Shown here piece after piece: positions 1 to 9,463 of a stretch of DNA of 51,144 nucleotides (the first letter of the stretch is position 1; each line of letters opens with the position of its first letter). Both the position numbers and the translations under genes were made by a program. The DNA comes from an uncultured Bacteroidota bacterium (GTDB taxonomy: Bacteria > Bacteroidota > Bacteroidia > Flavobacteriales > Flavobacteriaceae), in assembly GCA_902598295.1 (NCBI GenBank), contig CACKBA010000010.1:1-51144 (forward strand). The letters run 5' to 3'. The notes beneath the pieces are model-generated. The model worked only from the letters and a program-made list of their open reading frames with translations. It was not told where the DNA came from and did no database searches.

Positions 1-1025
1 TCAAACTCACCAAGATCTGAATTTGAAAAAATAAATCTAAAAGAGGTATCTAGTGAGTCGTCATTAGCTGGATATTTCCAAACAACTGGGTTTTTAAAGA
101 AAGCAGTTACCTTTCCACTTGTTCCAATAAATTCTTTGTCATTAATAGATTGAATTTTTTTATCATCTTTAAGCAATCGGGCCGGAGTTATTGGATCTGT
201 TGCAAATAATAGGTAATCATAATCTAATTCTTTATTATCAAGAAATATTTTTTTTGATTTGTGATCAATGTTTTTTATTGAGACTGAGTAATCAATCTTA
301 ACTCCTATCGACTCATTAATTTTTCCTAATTTTTCAGAGATTTCCCAAATTCCATTTTTTACAAAACCCCAGTAACCATTAAAAATTGAACCTGAATCCA
401 TTAATGGTATTGTAAATGCTGTACCCTTTTGAAAAATTGATGCAGGACCACTTTCAGTAACTGTCATTCCCATGTATAATTTGGTTTTTTCTGAAGTGAA
501 ATAATGATTTAATAAATCATATGCTGAGCCCTTTATCCATAGTTCTGTAATTTTCTTTCCTAGTATATTTTCAGCATTAGAAATGTCTGGAATAGTACTT
601 TTTTTATAAATATTTTGTAAATATTTAATTACTATAGCTTCATCATTTCTAAATCCTTCAATATCACCCTTTTCATTCCATTTAATCTGTAATTCTTTTT
701 TTAAAAGATCTATATCCTGGTAAATTCGGGTGGGTTCCAAATTGTTTTTAAAATATACCAGTTTTGGACTTTTTGGATAGTAAGTTTTAATAAATTTTGA
801 AAGATTAGTTTCTTCGAAAATAAACTTTTGCATCATCCCCAAAACTGTTGCACCTTTGGGATAATTTACAGGCTTTTTGTTAATAATAATTGAATCCTTA
901 ACACAAGCTCCACCAATATTATTATTTTTTTCCAAAATTTTAACATCAAAGTTTTGCTTCTGTAAATAATTAGCCGCAGTTAAACCATTAATACCTCCAC
1001 CAACAATAACTACTCTTTTTTTCAT
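1..1025 (-). CDS. NAD(P)/FAD-dependent oxidoreductase, phytoene-desaturase-like (partial)
   Basis: Reading the minus strand from an ATG at 1025 gives 341 codons that stay open to the window edge, so the C-terminus is missing. It begins MKKRVVIVGGGINGLTAAN, a dinucleotide-binding motif (GGGxxGL) followed by an acidic strand end (KILEKNNNIGG), the FAD-binding signature of the amine oxidase/phytoene desaturase superfamily; similarity to PYROXD2-type proteins is my recollection, not a search. No signal peptide or membrane segment is seen, so it should be cytoplasmic. Its ATG overlaps the TGA of the upstream TonB receptor gene (ATGA), implying translational coupling in the rpsP operon. The substrate cannot be told; a carotenoid desaturase or a general flavin oxidoreductase are both possible. 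Confidence 0.8.
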   Translation of the reverse strand, partial: MKKRVVIVGGGINGLTAANYLQKQNFDVKILEKNNNIGGACVKDSIIINKKPVNYPKGATVLGMMQKFIFEETNLSKFIKTYYPKSPKLVYFKNNLEPTRIYQDIDLLKKELQIKWNEKGDIEGFRNDEAIVIKYLQNIYKKSTIPDISNAENILGKKITELWIKGSAYDLLNHYFTSEKTKLYMGMTVTESGPASIFQKGTAFTIPLMDSGSIFNGYWGFVKNGIWEISEKLGKINESIGVKIDYSVSIKNIDHKSKKIFLDNKELDYDYLLFATDPITPARLLKDDKKIQSINDKEFIGTSGKVTAFFKNPVVWKYPANDDSLDTSFRFIFSNSDLGEF

Positions 1026-3034
1026 AGATTCAATTTTAGTCCTGACATAAAACTGAGCTTAGGAGCAGGTTCATAAAACCTAGATCCAAATGCATTAATT
1101 CTGATGTTATCAATATAATCTTCACTTAATAAATTTTCAATTGCAAGATATGGTGTGATGTCCAATCCAAATAAGGAAACACCACTAGATATATTAAAAT
1201 TTATTGAATCATATCCTTCAATAAAAGTTGTATTAGAATTATTGGCATAAATTTTTCCAACCCTTTTCCAGCTAATAATTAGATTTAGGTTATCGTCAAA
1301 GTATTTTAAACTCAGTTTGTGAAAGTTATTTGGTATTCCTGCAATATTATTATTTGAATAGTCTATTTCCCCATTTGAAAAATCTTCAAAGGCATACTCA
1401 CCTTTTGTTAGTGAGTAATCAATCATAAAATTTGAATTTAATTTTGTACCTAACTCAAATTCAACTCCTTTTTTTATTGTTTTTCCTGCATTTTGATATA
1501 TAACTTGCCCTGTTGTTGATTCAAATGGTATAATTTCATTTTCAGTGAGAATATTAAAATATCTTAGGTTGTATTTTAATTTTGTAAACTTTTCATAATT
1601 AGAAATTCCAATTTCAAAAGATTTAGATTTAACGGATTTTAAATCACTATTAAATCCTGATTGATCAATTGTAGCAGATAGTTCATTAAGAGTTGGTGTT
1701 TCATATCCACTTGAAATATTTGAAAAAACATCAAAATTTTTAAATGCATAATTCAGATTAAATGAAGGGTTTATTGATTTGATACTCTCTGAAATTTTCG
1801 CTGCATTTGTTAATATATTTTCAAGAGTAATTGTATTGTTGTCATATCTTATTCCAGCGGAAAATATAAATTTTCCAATCTTTTTAGAACTGAACATATA
1901 CAAACCGATGTTATCATATTTTTCAAATTGGTTCATTACAATCTCAGATTTCAAACCCAAATCATTTACAAATCTTTTTCGATGATCACTTTGATTATTG
2001 TATGAAAAGCCAAGATTGTAGTTCAGAGAATTATCAAACTCAAAATTAAGTTTATAACCCCAGAATGATTTATCTAATTCAATAATTCCACCATTTCTAA
2101 ATGGCAGTTTTCCATCAAAAAGCCTTTTATTATAATAGATTGAGTTAGTTAATCCAAAATTGTTAAATGTACTTTTTAAATTGATTCCTAGTTTATATTG
2201 TTTAACACTCTCTCTTGCGTCAAATTCAATATTTCTAGCCCTCGCTTGTCTTCTATCTGATTCCAATTCGTTAGCGTTTAAACCACCCGGATCCATTGCG
2301 TCGGGACTGTCAAGTACATTGGCTACAATTTGTAATTTATTTTTGTCACCAAGATTTGTCAAATATTTAAAGTTTGCATTAAAATTCTTGAATCCACTGT
2401 GTTTTCTATATCCCTCAGAATTTGTACTTGAAATAAAAAAAATCATTTTTTCATTTTCATTTTTTATTCCTAGGGTAGCCTGTGTTTTGGTAGTTGAGAA
2501 TGATCCTGATGATAATCCAATATTTACAAAATTTTCTTCAAAATTTTCTAATGTTGTGATTGAAATTACTCCACCGGCTGAACTTCCAAAAAAGGACGAA
2601 TTATTACCTCGATAAATATTTATTCTTTCAATTATTTCTAAGTTAATATTGTCAATTTGTGATTGACCATCGGGGGAAGTTTCTGGAATTCCATCTACAA
2701 AAATCTTAATTCCTCTGATTCCAAAGTTGGCTCTCGCACCAAACCCTCTAATTGATATTCTAGCATCTTGAGCAAAATTATTATTGTTCATTATGAAAAG
2801 TCCGGGAACTGATTCAAGATATTCACTAATCTTAATTTGTGGTGTTAGGGTTTGAAATGTTTCAAATTTTAGGTTGCTTACGGGATAAAGCTGTTTTTTA
2901 TCTGCTAATAACCCATCAATTGGTTCTACAACCACCTCATCCAACTTAACGGTATCATTAACAATTATTCTTTCTTGTGAAAAAATATTATTAAGAAAAA
3001 TAATTGTAAAACAAAGGAATTTTAAATGTTTCAA
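1022..3034 (-). CDS. TonB-dependent outer-membrane receptor
   Basis: A 670-aa outer-membrane active transporter. Residues 1-20 form a Sec signal peptide ending at FSQ. A TonB box-like DEVVVE lies at 32-37, and a plug domain follows at about 45-165 with the typical ISIRGFGAR (residues 93-101) and IYRGNNSSFFGSSAGG (140-155) motifs. The rest is aromatic-rich alternating beta strands of a 22-strand barrel. There is no N-terminal carboxypeptidase-like extension, so it is closer to FecA/metal-siderophore receptors than to SusC, and no SusD follows. It starts 9 bases after the rluF stop and overlaps the downstream oxidoreductase by 4 bases, so it is probably read from the rpsP promoter. The substrate cannot be deduced from sequence; iron chelates, copper or a vitamin are plausible. 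Confidence 0.9.
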   Translation of the reverse strand: MKHLKFLCFTIIFLNNIFSQERIIVNDTVKLDEVVVEPIDGLLADKKQLYPVSNLKFETFQTLTPQIKISEYLESVPGLFIMNNNNFAQDARISIRGFGARANFGIRGIKIFVDGIPETSPDGQSQIDNINLEIIERINIYRGNNSSFFGSSAGGVISITTLENFEENFVNIGLSSGSFSTTKTQATLGIKNENEKMIFFISSTNSEGYRKHSGFKNFNANFKYLTNLGDKNKLQIVANVLDSPDAMDPGGLNANELESDRRQARARNIEFDARESVKQYKLGINLKSTFNNFGLTNSIYYNKRLFDGKLPFRNGGIIELDKSFWGYKLNFEFDNSLNYNLGFSYNNQSDHRKRFVNDLGLKSEIVMNQFEKYDNIGLYMFSSKKIGKFIFSAGIRYDNNTITLENILTNAAKISESIKSINPSFNLNYAFKNFDVFSNISSGYETPTLNELSATIDQSGFNSDLKSVKSKSFEIGISNYEKFTKLKYNLRYFNILTENEIIPFESTTGQVIYQNAGKTIKKGVEFELGTKLNSNFMIDYSLTKGEYAFEDFSNGEIDYSNNNIAGIPNNFHKLSLKYFDDNLNLIISWKRVGKIYANNSNTTFIEGYDSINFNISSGVSLFGLDITPYLAIENLLSEDYIDNIRINAFGSRFYEPAPKLSFMSGLKLNL

Positions 3035-3043
3035 AGGATAAAT

Positions 3044-3739
3044 TTACAGGCTTTTTAAAAATTTTACTTCATCGTTTTTTAGGTGTCTCCATTTACCTCT
3101 AGGTACATCTAAGTTTATATTTATTATTCTAACTCTCTCAAGTTTTTTCACTTTGTAATCGAAATATTCACACATTCTTCTGATCTGTCTATTTAGTCCT
3201 TGTGTTAGAATAATTTTAAATTGGTACTCATTAATATATCTTGTTTGACACTTTCTTGTGGTTGTATTTAAAATTGGAACACCATTTTCTAGTTTTTTTA
3301 AAACAGCTTTAGTAATCTTTTTATTTGTTGTTACTAAATACTCTTTTTCGTGATTGTTTCTTGATCTTAAAATTTTATTTACAATTTCACCATCATCAGT
3401 CAACAAAATTAATCCCTCGCTTAATTTATCTAATCTACCGATAGGGAAAATTCTTTTTTTATAATTAATAAAATCTATTATATTTTTCTCTTCTTTTTTT
3501 GTATCTGTTGTACATACAATTCCTTTGGGTTTATTGAAAGCTATGTATGTGAAACTTTTACTTCTCTTTTTAATAATCTCACCGTCAACTTTTACAACAT
3601 CATGAGCCGTAACTTTAAAACCTGGCTCAATTAATTTATTGTTAACAGTAACCCTGCCCTCATTAATTAGAACATCAGCTTCTCTTCTAGAACAGAATCC
3701 TGATTGACTTAAAAATTTATTGACTCTTGTTGTATCCAC
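3044..3739 (-). CDS. rluF: 23S rRNA pseudouridine synthase, RluF type
   Basis: A 231-aa pseudouridine synthase that modifies 23S rRNA. Residues 4-55 are an S4 RNA-binding domain (NKFLSQSGFCSRREAD). The catalytic aspartate is D104 in GRLDKLSEGLILLTDDG, and the following NKILRSRNNHEKEYLV resembles RluF (position 2604 in E. coli) more than RluB or RsuA. The reading frame begins with GTG at 3737-3739, which shares one base with the rimM TAG (TAGTG), so the two genes are translationally coupled. The family call is firm; the exact target uridine is an inference from motif likeness. Confidence 0.9.
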   Translation of the reverse strand: MDTTRVNKFLSQSGFCSRREADVLINEGRVTVNNKLIEPGFKVTAHDVVKVDGEIIKKRSKSFTYIAFNKPKGIVCTTDTKKEEKNIIDFINYKKRIFPIGRLDKLSEGLILLTDDGEIVNKILRSRNNHEKEYLVTTNKKITKAVLKKLENGVPILNTTTRKCQTRYINEYQFKIILTQGLNRQIRRMCEYFDYKVKKLERVRIININLDVPRGKWRHLKNDEVKFLKSL

Positions 3740-4233
3740 TATATTTCCAGTAATCCAGATGGTAAATCCATTACCAAAATTCGTTTCTTTTTATTAATTA
3801 TAACTATTAATTCTTCTGTATATGGAATTAAAGTATTTTTATTCTTGTAGTAAACAACAATTAAATTTTGACCAATTTTTTCAACTATCGATATTACAGG
3901 TCCTAAATAAACTTTTTTATTGTAGAGGTCAAAGTTTATTAAGAATTCTAAATTATCTTTGTTAATTACTAACTCATCTTTTTTTATATAAACTTCTTTC
4001 TTGACGAGACTTTTGGCTTTTTCTTCATCCTTAACATCAAAAAGGTTAAACTTGAAAAGATTTTTTTTATGTATGCTTGAATTTACAAGTTTGAAGGGTA
4101 CGTAACTGTCCTCAATTCTTATAAAAACTGTCTTTGAGTTGATTATATTAAATTTCGAATAAACAATTAGTTGACCACGAAAACTAAATGGTTTGGAGAT
4201 AGTTCCAAAGAAAACTAACTCATCAGTTTCCAT
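3739..4233 (-). CDS. rimM: Ribosome maturation factor RimM
   Basis: A 164-aa 16S rRNA-processing factor that assists 30S head assembly and binds uS19 in characterised species. The N-terminal beta-barrel begins LVFFGTISKPFSFRGQLIVY, the usual RimM opening with G-x-I-x-K-x-[FH]-G-x-x-G spacing, and the C-terminal half is the PRC-barrel ending in DLPSGLLEI, close to the common DxPEGLL ending. Length is normal. It starts 6 bases after the rpsP stop, matching the conserved rpsP-rimM gene pair, and overlaps rluF by one base at its end. Sequence divergence is high but position and both domain ends agree. Confidence 0.9.
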   Translation of the reverse strand: METDELVFFGTISKPFSFRGQLIVYSKFNIINSKTVFIRIEDSYVPFKLVNSSIHKKNLFKFNLFDVKDEEKAKSLVKKEVYIKKDELVINKDNLEFLINFDLYNKKVYLGPVISIVEKIGQNLIVVYYKNKNTLIPYTEELIVIINKKKRILVMDLPSGLLEI

Positions 4234-4239
4234 AAGAAA

Positions 4240-4977
4240 TTAATCTTTTTTTTCTTCTTCAGCAGAATTCTCTTCGTCACCAGGTTCTTGGTTTTCCTCG
4301 GGAAGATTTTCAGAAACATATTCTTCTTTATTTTCATTCTGACTTTCATCAGCAGGAGCCTCTTCAGCAGGAGTTTCATCAGCAGGAGCCTCTTCAGCAG
4401 GAGCCTCTTCAGCAGGAGCTTCATCAGCAGGAGCCTCTTCAGCAGGAGCCTCTTCAGCAGGAGCTTCATCAGCAGGAGCCTCTTCAGCAGGAGCTTCATC
4501 AGCAGGTGCCTCTTCAGCAGATTCCGCAGCAGCAATAGCAGCTAATTTTCTTTTTTCACTTGCTTCTTTTTCAAGTGCTAATTCTTTTTTTCTTTTTTCA
4601 GAAAGTTCTCTTTCTATTTCAGAAAGCTTAGCATCAGATTTTTTATTTCTATCTTTAATCCATTCCTCAAACTTTTTATCAGCTTCATCTTGGGATAAAG
4701 CACCTTTTTTAACACCATTTAGTAAATGATTTTTCAATAGGGCACCTTCCTTAGATATTATTGACTTTGCTGTATCTGAGGGTTGCGCTCCGAACTGAAT
4801 CCATTTTACAGTAGCATCTAAATTTAATTCAACTATTGGAGGGTTAAAGTTTGGATTATAAGTTCCTAATTTTTCTAAATATCTACCGTCTCTTTTAGAT
4901 CTTTGATCGGCTGCGACAATCCAGTAAAAAGGTTTTCCTTTTTTACCGTGTCTTTGAAGTCTTATTCTTACTGACAT
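4240..4977 (-). CDS. rpsP: 30S ribosomal protein bS16 with long acidic Ala-Pro-Glu tail
   Basis: A 245-aa bS16. Residues 1-80 are the standard protein (MSVRIRLQRHGKKGKPFYWI, then ADQRSKRDGRYLEKLGTYNP). Residues 81-150 form a charged, probably helical Lys/Glu extension. Residues 155-211 consist of about 11 pentads of EEAPA/DEAPA type, and the end is acidic and disordered-looking. Extended bS16 is, from memory, common in Bacteroidota, but the pentad run is unusually regular. It is the first gene of the rpsP-rimM-rluF-TonB receptor-oxidoreductase operon, behind a good Bacteroidota promoter at 5022-5051. The tail is fully in frame and has no stop, so it is read as real protein, not an assembly fault. 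Confidence 0.95.
   Translation of the reverse strand: MSVRIRLQRHGKKGKPFYWIVAADQRSKRDGRYLEKLGTYNPNFNPPIVELNLDATVKWIQFGAQPSDTAKSIISKEGALLKNHLLNGVKKGALSQDEADKKFEEWIKDRNKKSDAKLSEIERELSEKRKKELALEKEASEKRKLAAIAAAESAEEAPADEAPAEEAPADEAPAEEAPAEEAPADEAPAEEAPAEEAPADETPAEEAPADESQNENKEEYVSENLPEENQEPGDEENSAEEEKKD
4345..4515 (-). repeat. In-frame 15-base tandem repeat in rpsP (EEAPA/DEAPA pentads)
   Basis: On the plus strand the motif TCAGCAGGAGCCTCT alternates with variants bearing TTCA, about 11 copies in tandem, coding for Glu/Asp-Glu-Ala-Pro-Ala pentads in bS16 residues 155-211. All copies keep the frame. The near-identity at base level suggests recent expansion by slippage, so copy number probably differs between strains. 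It also creates spurious long open frames on both strands. Confidence 0.95.
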
Positions 4978-5021
4978 AATATTAAATTTTAAGGTTCGAA
5001 ACCAATTTTATTAATGGACAG

Positions 5022-5051
5022 CAAAAATAATCGAATTTGTCAAAAAATCAA
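5022..5051 (-). promoter_or_regulatory. Bacteroidota sigma-A promoter of the rpsP operon
   Basis: Read on the minus strand, TTG (5051-5049) is followed by exactly 19 bases and then TATTTTTG (5029-5022), a perfect match to the Bacteroidota TTG-N19-TAnnTTTG consensus. The predicted start of transcription is near 5015, giving a leader of about 37 bases before the rpsP ATG at 4977. Confidence 0.8.
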
Positions 5052-5112
5052 GAATAATTAATTTTTTTTTAAACTATATATATATAAAAAGATAACTAAA
5101 TTTAAAGGTTAT

Positions 5113-8100
5113 ATGTTTTTAATTTTTGATACAGAAACTACAGGACTACCCAAGAGATGGGATGCACCAATCAGCGACTTAAATAATTGGCCAAGAGTTG
5201 TTCAATTAGCATGGCAATTACACGATAGTGATGGAAGTTTATTATCAAATCAAAGCTACATAATTAAACCAGATGATTTTGATATTCCATTTGAATCTGA
5301 AAAGGTACATGGTATTTCTACTTTGCTTGCCATAGAAATAGGGGAAAAAATTCAAACTGTTTTAGACAACTTCATAAAAGATCTATCGTCTGCAAAATTC
5401 ATAGTTGGACACAATCTTAATTTTGATATTAATGTCGTTTCGTCTGAGTTATACAGATTGGGTATTGAAAATGAACTCTTAAACAAAAATATATTAGATA
5501 CTTGTACTGAGAACACTGCTAATGTTTGCAAACTACCAGGTGGAAAATCAGGAAAATTTAAGTTCCCAACACTTGTGGAGCTTTATGAAAACCTTTTCAA
5601 TAAAAAGTTTAAAAATGCACACAATGCTTCTGCAGATGTTGAAGCTAATGCTATGGTATTTTTTGAACTAATTCGACAAAAACTCTACAATCCTACATTG
5701 ATTGATGACTATGATGATTTATATCTAAAAGTTTCAACCAAATTTTCATCAAAAGTTCCAAATTTTAAAGTTGTTCATTTAAACTTAAAAGAAGAATCAA
5801 AAAAATTGAAAGAACAAAACCAGACTCTACATGCTGATGGTGAAAATTTAGGTACAACCGATTTAAAATCAGATTATGTTCATCTTCATAATAATTCTCA
5901 ATTTTCTGTTTTACAATCAACTATAAAAATATCAGATATAGTGAAAAAAACTGCCGAGTTCAAGATGAATGCTGTAGCCCTAACTGACAAGGCGAATATG
6001 ATGGGTTGTTTTCATTTTTATAAAGCTGTAAAGAATCATAACGATAGTGTTACCAATCAAAAAGAAAAGATTAAACCAATTTTAGGGTGTGAATTAAATG
6101 TTTGTGAGGATAGATTAGATAAATCTTACAGAGACGATGGTTATCAAGTTGTGTTCTTAGCAAAAAACAAGGAGGGTTATGAAAATCTCATGAAAATGTG
6201 TTCCATTGGATACACAGAAGGTTTTTATTATGTACCTAGAATTGATAAAGATATAGTTAAAGAATACAAAGAAGGGTTAATTGTACTTTCAGGTTCTAAA
6301 TACGGAGAAGTGTCAAATAAAATAATTAATGTTGGAGAAAAACAAGCCTCCGAGGCATGCTCTTGGTGGAAGGAAATTTTTTTAGATGATTTTTATTTGG
6401 AAATGAATATCCATGGAGAAGAAGAAAATGAAATAATAAACACACAACTTTTAAAATTTTCAAAAACTCATAACGTAAAATTAATTGCTACCAATAACAC
6501 AAAATATATATCAAAAGAGGATGCGAATGCTCATGATATTTTATTGTGTGTAAAAGATGGTCAGCAGCAATCAACACCTATTGGTAAAGGTCGAGGCTTC
6601 AGATATGGACTAAAAAATCAGGAATATTACTTCAAAACTAGTGATGAAATGACAAAAATTTTTAAAAATTACCCGTCTGCAATAAATAATATTTCTGATT
6701 TGGTTGAAAAGGTTGAGTTTTATGATTTGAGTAGAGAGGTCTTGTTACCAAAATTTTCAATTCCAGAAAATTTTAAATCAAAATCTGATGATATTGAGGA
6801 TGAATATTTAAAACACTTAGTTTATGAGGGTGCTAACACAAAATATGAAAATGTAAATGATGAATTGAAGGAAAAAATAGATTTTGAACTGAAAGTTATA
6901 AAAAACTCAGGATATCCTGGTTATTTCTTGATTGTACAGGATTTAATTAATGCTGCAAGACAAATGGGAGTTTCAGTAGGACCTGGAAGAGGTTCTGTTG
7001 CAGGATCAATAGTGGCCTACTGCCTTGGGATAACAAAAATAGACCCAATAAAATATGATTTGCTTTTTGAAAGATTCTTAAATCCTGATAGAGTAAGTAT
7101 GCCGGATATAGATATTGATTTTGATGATGATGGAAGAGGAAAAGTCATCGATTATGTTATTGAAAAGTATGGTTCTAATCAAGTTGCTCAAATTGTAACA
7201 TATGGTAAAATGGCTGCAAAATCTTCAATTAGGGATACAGCACGAGTTCTAGATTTATCTCTTTCAGATGCAGATTATTTGGCAAAGTTAGTACCAAACA
7301 TGACTAAACTTTCTGACATATTTGAATCTGATAAAAAGAAATTGATCTCATCAATGAGATCTGATGATTATTCCAATGCAGTTGAGTTAAAGAATATTGC
7401 AGATGGTGATACTCTTCAATCTGAAACAATTAATCAAGCAAGAGTTTTGGAGGGAAGTCTTAGAAATGTTGGTGTTCATGCATGTGGAGTAATTATTACA
7501 CCAGATGACATTACAAAGTTTGTACCCATAGCAACAGCGAAAGATTCTGATTTGGTTGTAACTCAGTATGATAATTCAGTTGTTGAAAATGCTGGTTTAT
7601 TAAAAATGGACTTTCTTGGTTTAAAAACTTTGACTTTAATTAAGGATACAATCAAATTAATTAAGTATAGACACAAAAAAGAAATAGATATTGATAACAT
7701 ATCTCTTGAAGATAAAAAAACATATCAGTTATTTCAAAAGGGTGATACGGTCGGAATTTTTCAATATGAAAGCCTAGGAATGCAAAAATACTTAAGGGAT
7801 TTGAAGCCTACTGTATTTGAGGACTTAATTGCTATGAACGCATTGTATAGACCCGGACCACTAGAATATATACCCTCATTCGTTCGTCGAAAAAATGGAA
7901 CTGAGGAAATTAAATATGACATTCCTGTAATGGAAGAGTATCTCAAAGAAACATATGGAATAACAGTTTATCAGGAACAAGTTATGCAACTTTCACAAAA
8001 ATTGGCCAATTTTTCAAAAGGTGATGCTGATACTTTAAGAAAAGCAATGGGAAAAAAAATATTCTCATTACTAGAAAAATTAAAACCAAAATTTATTGAT

Positions 8101-9423
8101 GGTGGTAAATCGAACGGGCACGACTCTGAAATATTGGAAAAAATTTGGAAAGATTGGGAAGCATTTGCGTCATATGCTTTTAATAAATCTCACTCAACTT
8201 GTTACGCACTAATCGCATATCAAACTGCATATCTAAAAGCACATTATCCTTCTGAGTACATGGCAGCGGTTTTATCAAATAACATGAATGATATAAAACA
8301 GGTTAGTTTTTTCATGGAAGAGTGCAAGTATATGTCAATTGAAGTCTTAGGTCCTGATATTAATGAATCAATTTTTAAGTTCAATGTAAATGAAAATAAC
8401 TCAATAAGGTTTGGAATGGGTGCAGTCAAAGGAGTTGGTCAAAGTGCAGTAAAGGCAATAATTGAGGGTAGAAAAAAGGGCAAGTACAAATCAATTTTTG
8501 ATTTTGCAAAAAGAGTTGACCTAAGGTCAGCAAATAAAAAAGCATTTGACAGTCTTGTTTTGGCAGGTGCTTTTGATTCCGTTGACAATGCCCATCGAGC
8601 TCAGTATTTTTTTGAAAATGCTGATGGTGTTACTTTTATTGAAAAAGCTATTAGATTTGGTTCTAAATTTCAGGAAAGAGAAAACTCTCCTCAAACCAGC
8701 CTGTTTACAGGTACTGATGAAATCAAAATAAGCGAACCAAACTTTCCTGAATGCGACAAGTGGTCCAAGCTTGATCAACTAAAAAAAGAGAAAGATGTTG
8801 TTGGGATTTATATTTCAGGTCACCCCTTGGATGATTATCTAGATACATTAAATTATTTAACTAATATTCATCTTAACGATTTAAAAGATTTAAGAGGATT
8901 GGTTGATAAGGAGGTTCGAACTGGCGGAATTATTGGTGAAGTTCAACATAAAATCTCAAAGAATGGAAAAGGATGGGCAACATTTATAATTGAGGATTAC
9001 TTTGAGTCATATGAATTACGGATTTTTGGGGAGGATTATTTAAAATTTCAACATTTTTTAGTTGAAAATAATTTTGTTTACATCAAAATGTATGTCAAAC
9101 AAGGTTGGAAAGATGCTGAGACGGGGAGAATTGGTGACCCAAGAATTCAGTTCTTAAACTTTCAACAACTGCAGGACAGTCTAAGTTCAAGTACGAAAAA
9201 AATTTCAATTAAAATTGATGCTAATTTAATTGAAGATGATCATATTAATTTCTTTAAAAAATTAGTTAAAAAGCACAAAGGGGAACAGGAAATAGTTTTT
9301 AATTTATTTGGAGATGGAAATGGTTTAAACGTTAACCTATACTCTCTTAAAAATAAAGTTAAAATATCGGAGGAATTATTAAAATCATTGAAAGAAAAAA
9401 AATTAGAGTTTAGATTAAATTAG
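5113..9423 (+). CDS. dnaE: DNA polymerase III alpha subunit with N-terminal 3'-5' exonuclease domain
   Basis: A 1436-aa replicative polymerase. Residues 1-190 are a DnaQ-type DEDDh exonuclease: D6 and E8 in FDTETTGLP, D105 in HNLNFDINVV, and H170 and D175 in AHNASADVEAN, all present. A linker leads to a PHP domain at about 255 (HLHNNSQFSVL, with two of its metal-type histidines at 257 and 259). The polymerase core follows with GPGRGSVAGSIVAYCLG and the catalytic aspartates of MPDIDIDFDDDGRG. After the fingers and helix-hairpin-helix region comes an OB fold near 1270-1330 (GGIIGEVQHKISKNGKGW). The exonuclease fusion is usual for flavobacterial DnaE as I recall it. It is transcribed alone, divergent from rpsP, and followed by trxA after 40 bases. 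Confidence 0.97.
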   Translation: MFLIFDTETTGLPKRWDAPISDLNNWPRVVQLAWQLHDSDGSLLSNQSYIIKPDDFDIPFESEKVHGISTLLAIEIGEKIQTVLDNFIKDLSSAKFIVGHNLNFDINVVSSELYRLGIENELLNKNILDTCTENTANVCKLPGGKSGKFKFPTLVELYENLFNKKFKNAHNASADVEANAMVFFELIRQKLYNPTLIDDYDDLYLKVSTKFSSKVPNFKVVHLNLKEESKKLKEQNQTLHADGENLGTTDLKSDYVHLHNNSQFSVLQSTIKISDIVKKTAEFKMNAVALTDKANMMGCFHFYKAVKNHNDSVTNQKEKIKPILGCELNVCEDRLDKSYRDDGYQVVFLAKNKEGYENLMKMCSIGYTEGFYYVPRIDKDIVKEYKEGLIVLSGSKYGEVSNKIINVGEKQASEACSWWKEIFLDDFYLEMNIHGEEENEIINTQLLKFSKTHNVKLIATNNTKYISKEDANAHDILLCVKDGQQQSTPIGKGRGFRYGLKNQEYYFKTSDEMTKIFKNYPSAINNISDLVEKVEFYDLSREVLLPKFSIPENFKSKSDDIEDEYLKHLVYEGANTKYENVNDELKEKIDFELKVIKNSGYPGYFLIVQDLINAARQMGVSVGPGRGSVAGSIVAYCLGITKIDPIKYDLLFERFLNPDRVSMPDIDIDFDDDGRGKVIDYVIEKYGSNQVAQIVTYGKMAAKSSIRDTARVLDLSLSDADYLAKLVPNMTKLSDIFESDKKKLISSMRSDDYSNAVELKNIADGDTLQSETINQARVLEGSLRNVGVHACGVIITPDDITKFVPIATAKDSDLVVTQYDNSVVENAGLLKMDFLGLKTLTLIKDTIKLIKYRHKKEIDIDNISLEDKKTYQLFQKGDTVGIFQYESLGMQKYLRDLKPTVFEDLIAMNALYRPGPLEYIPSFVRRKNGTEEIKYDIPVMEEYLKETYGITVYQEQVMQLSQKLANFSKGDADTLRKAMGKKIFSLLEKLKPKFIDGGKSNGHDSEILEKIWKDWEAFASYAFNKSHSTCYALIAYQTAYLKAHYPSEYMAAVLSNNMNDIKQVSFFMEECKYMSIEVLGPDINESIFKFNVNENNSIRFGMGAVKGVGQSAVKAIIEGRKKGKYKSIFDFAKRVDLRSANKKAFDSLVLAGAFDSVDNAHRAQYFFENADGVTFIEKAIRFGSKFQERENSPQTSLFTGTDEIKISEPNFPECDKWSKLDQLKKEKDVVGIYISGHPLDDYLDTLNYLTNIHLNDLKDLRGLVDKEVRTGGIIGEVQHKISKNGKGWATFIIEDYFESYELRIFGEDYLKFQHFLVENNFVYIKMYVKQGWKDAETGRIGDPRIQFLNFQQLQDSLSSSTKKISIKIDANLIEDDHINFFKKLVKKHKGEQEIVFNLFGDGNGLNVNLYSLKNKVKISEELLKSLKEKKLEFRLN

Positions 9424-9463
9424 TTTTATAATTAATTATTTATATTTTTGGCAAAAAAAATTT

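Noticed and set aside
2160-2615. 151-codon plus-strand frame inside the TonB receptor gene
   Set aside because: Antisense to well-conserved receptor motifs and with no own promoter or known domain.
4215-4545. Long Leu/Arg- and Ser/Arg-rich open frames on both strands opposite rpsP
   Set aside because: They are by-products of the 15-base repeat read in other frames; rpsP is the real gene.
8527-8778. 83-codon minus-strand frame opposite dnaE
   Set aside because: Lies within a conserved polymerase region; no sign of a separate gene.
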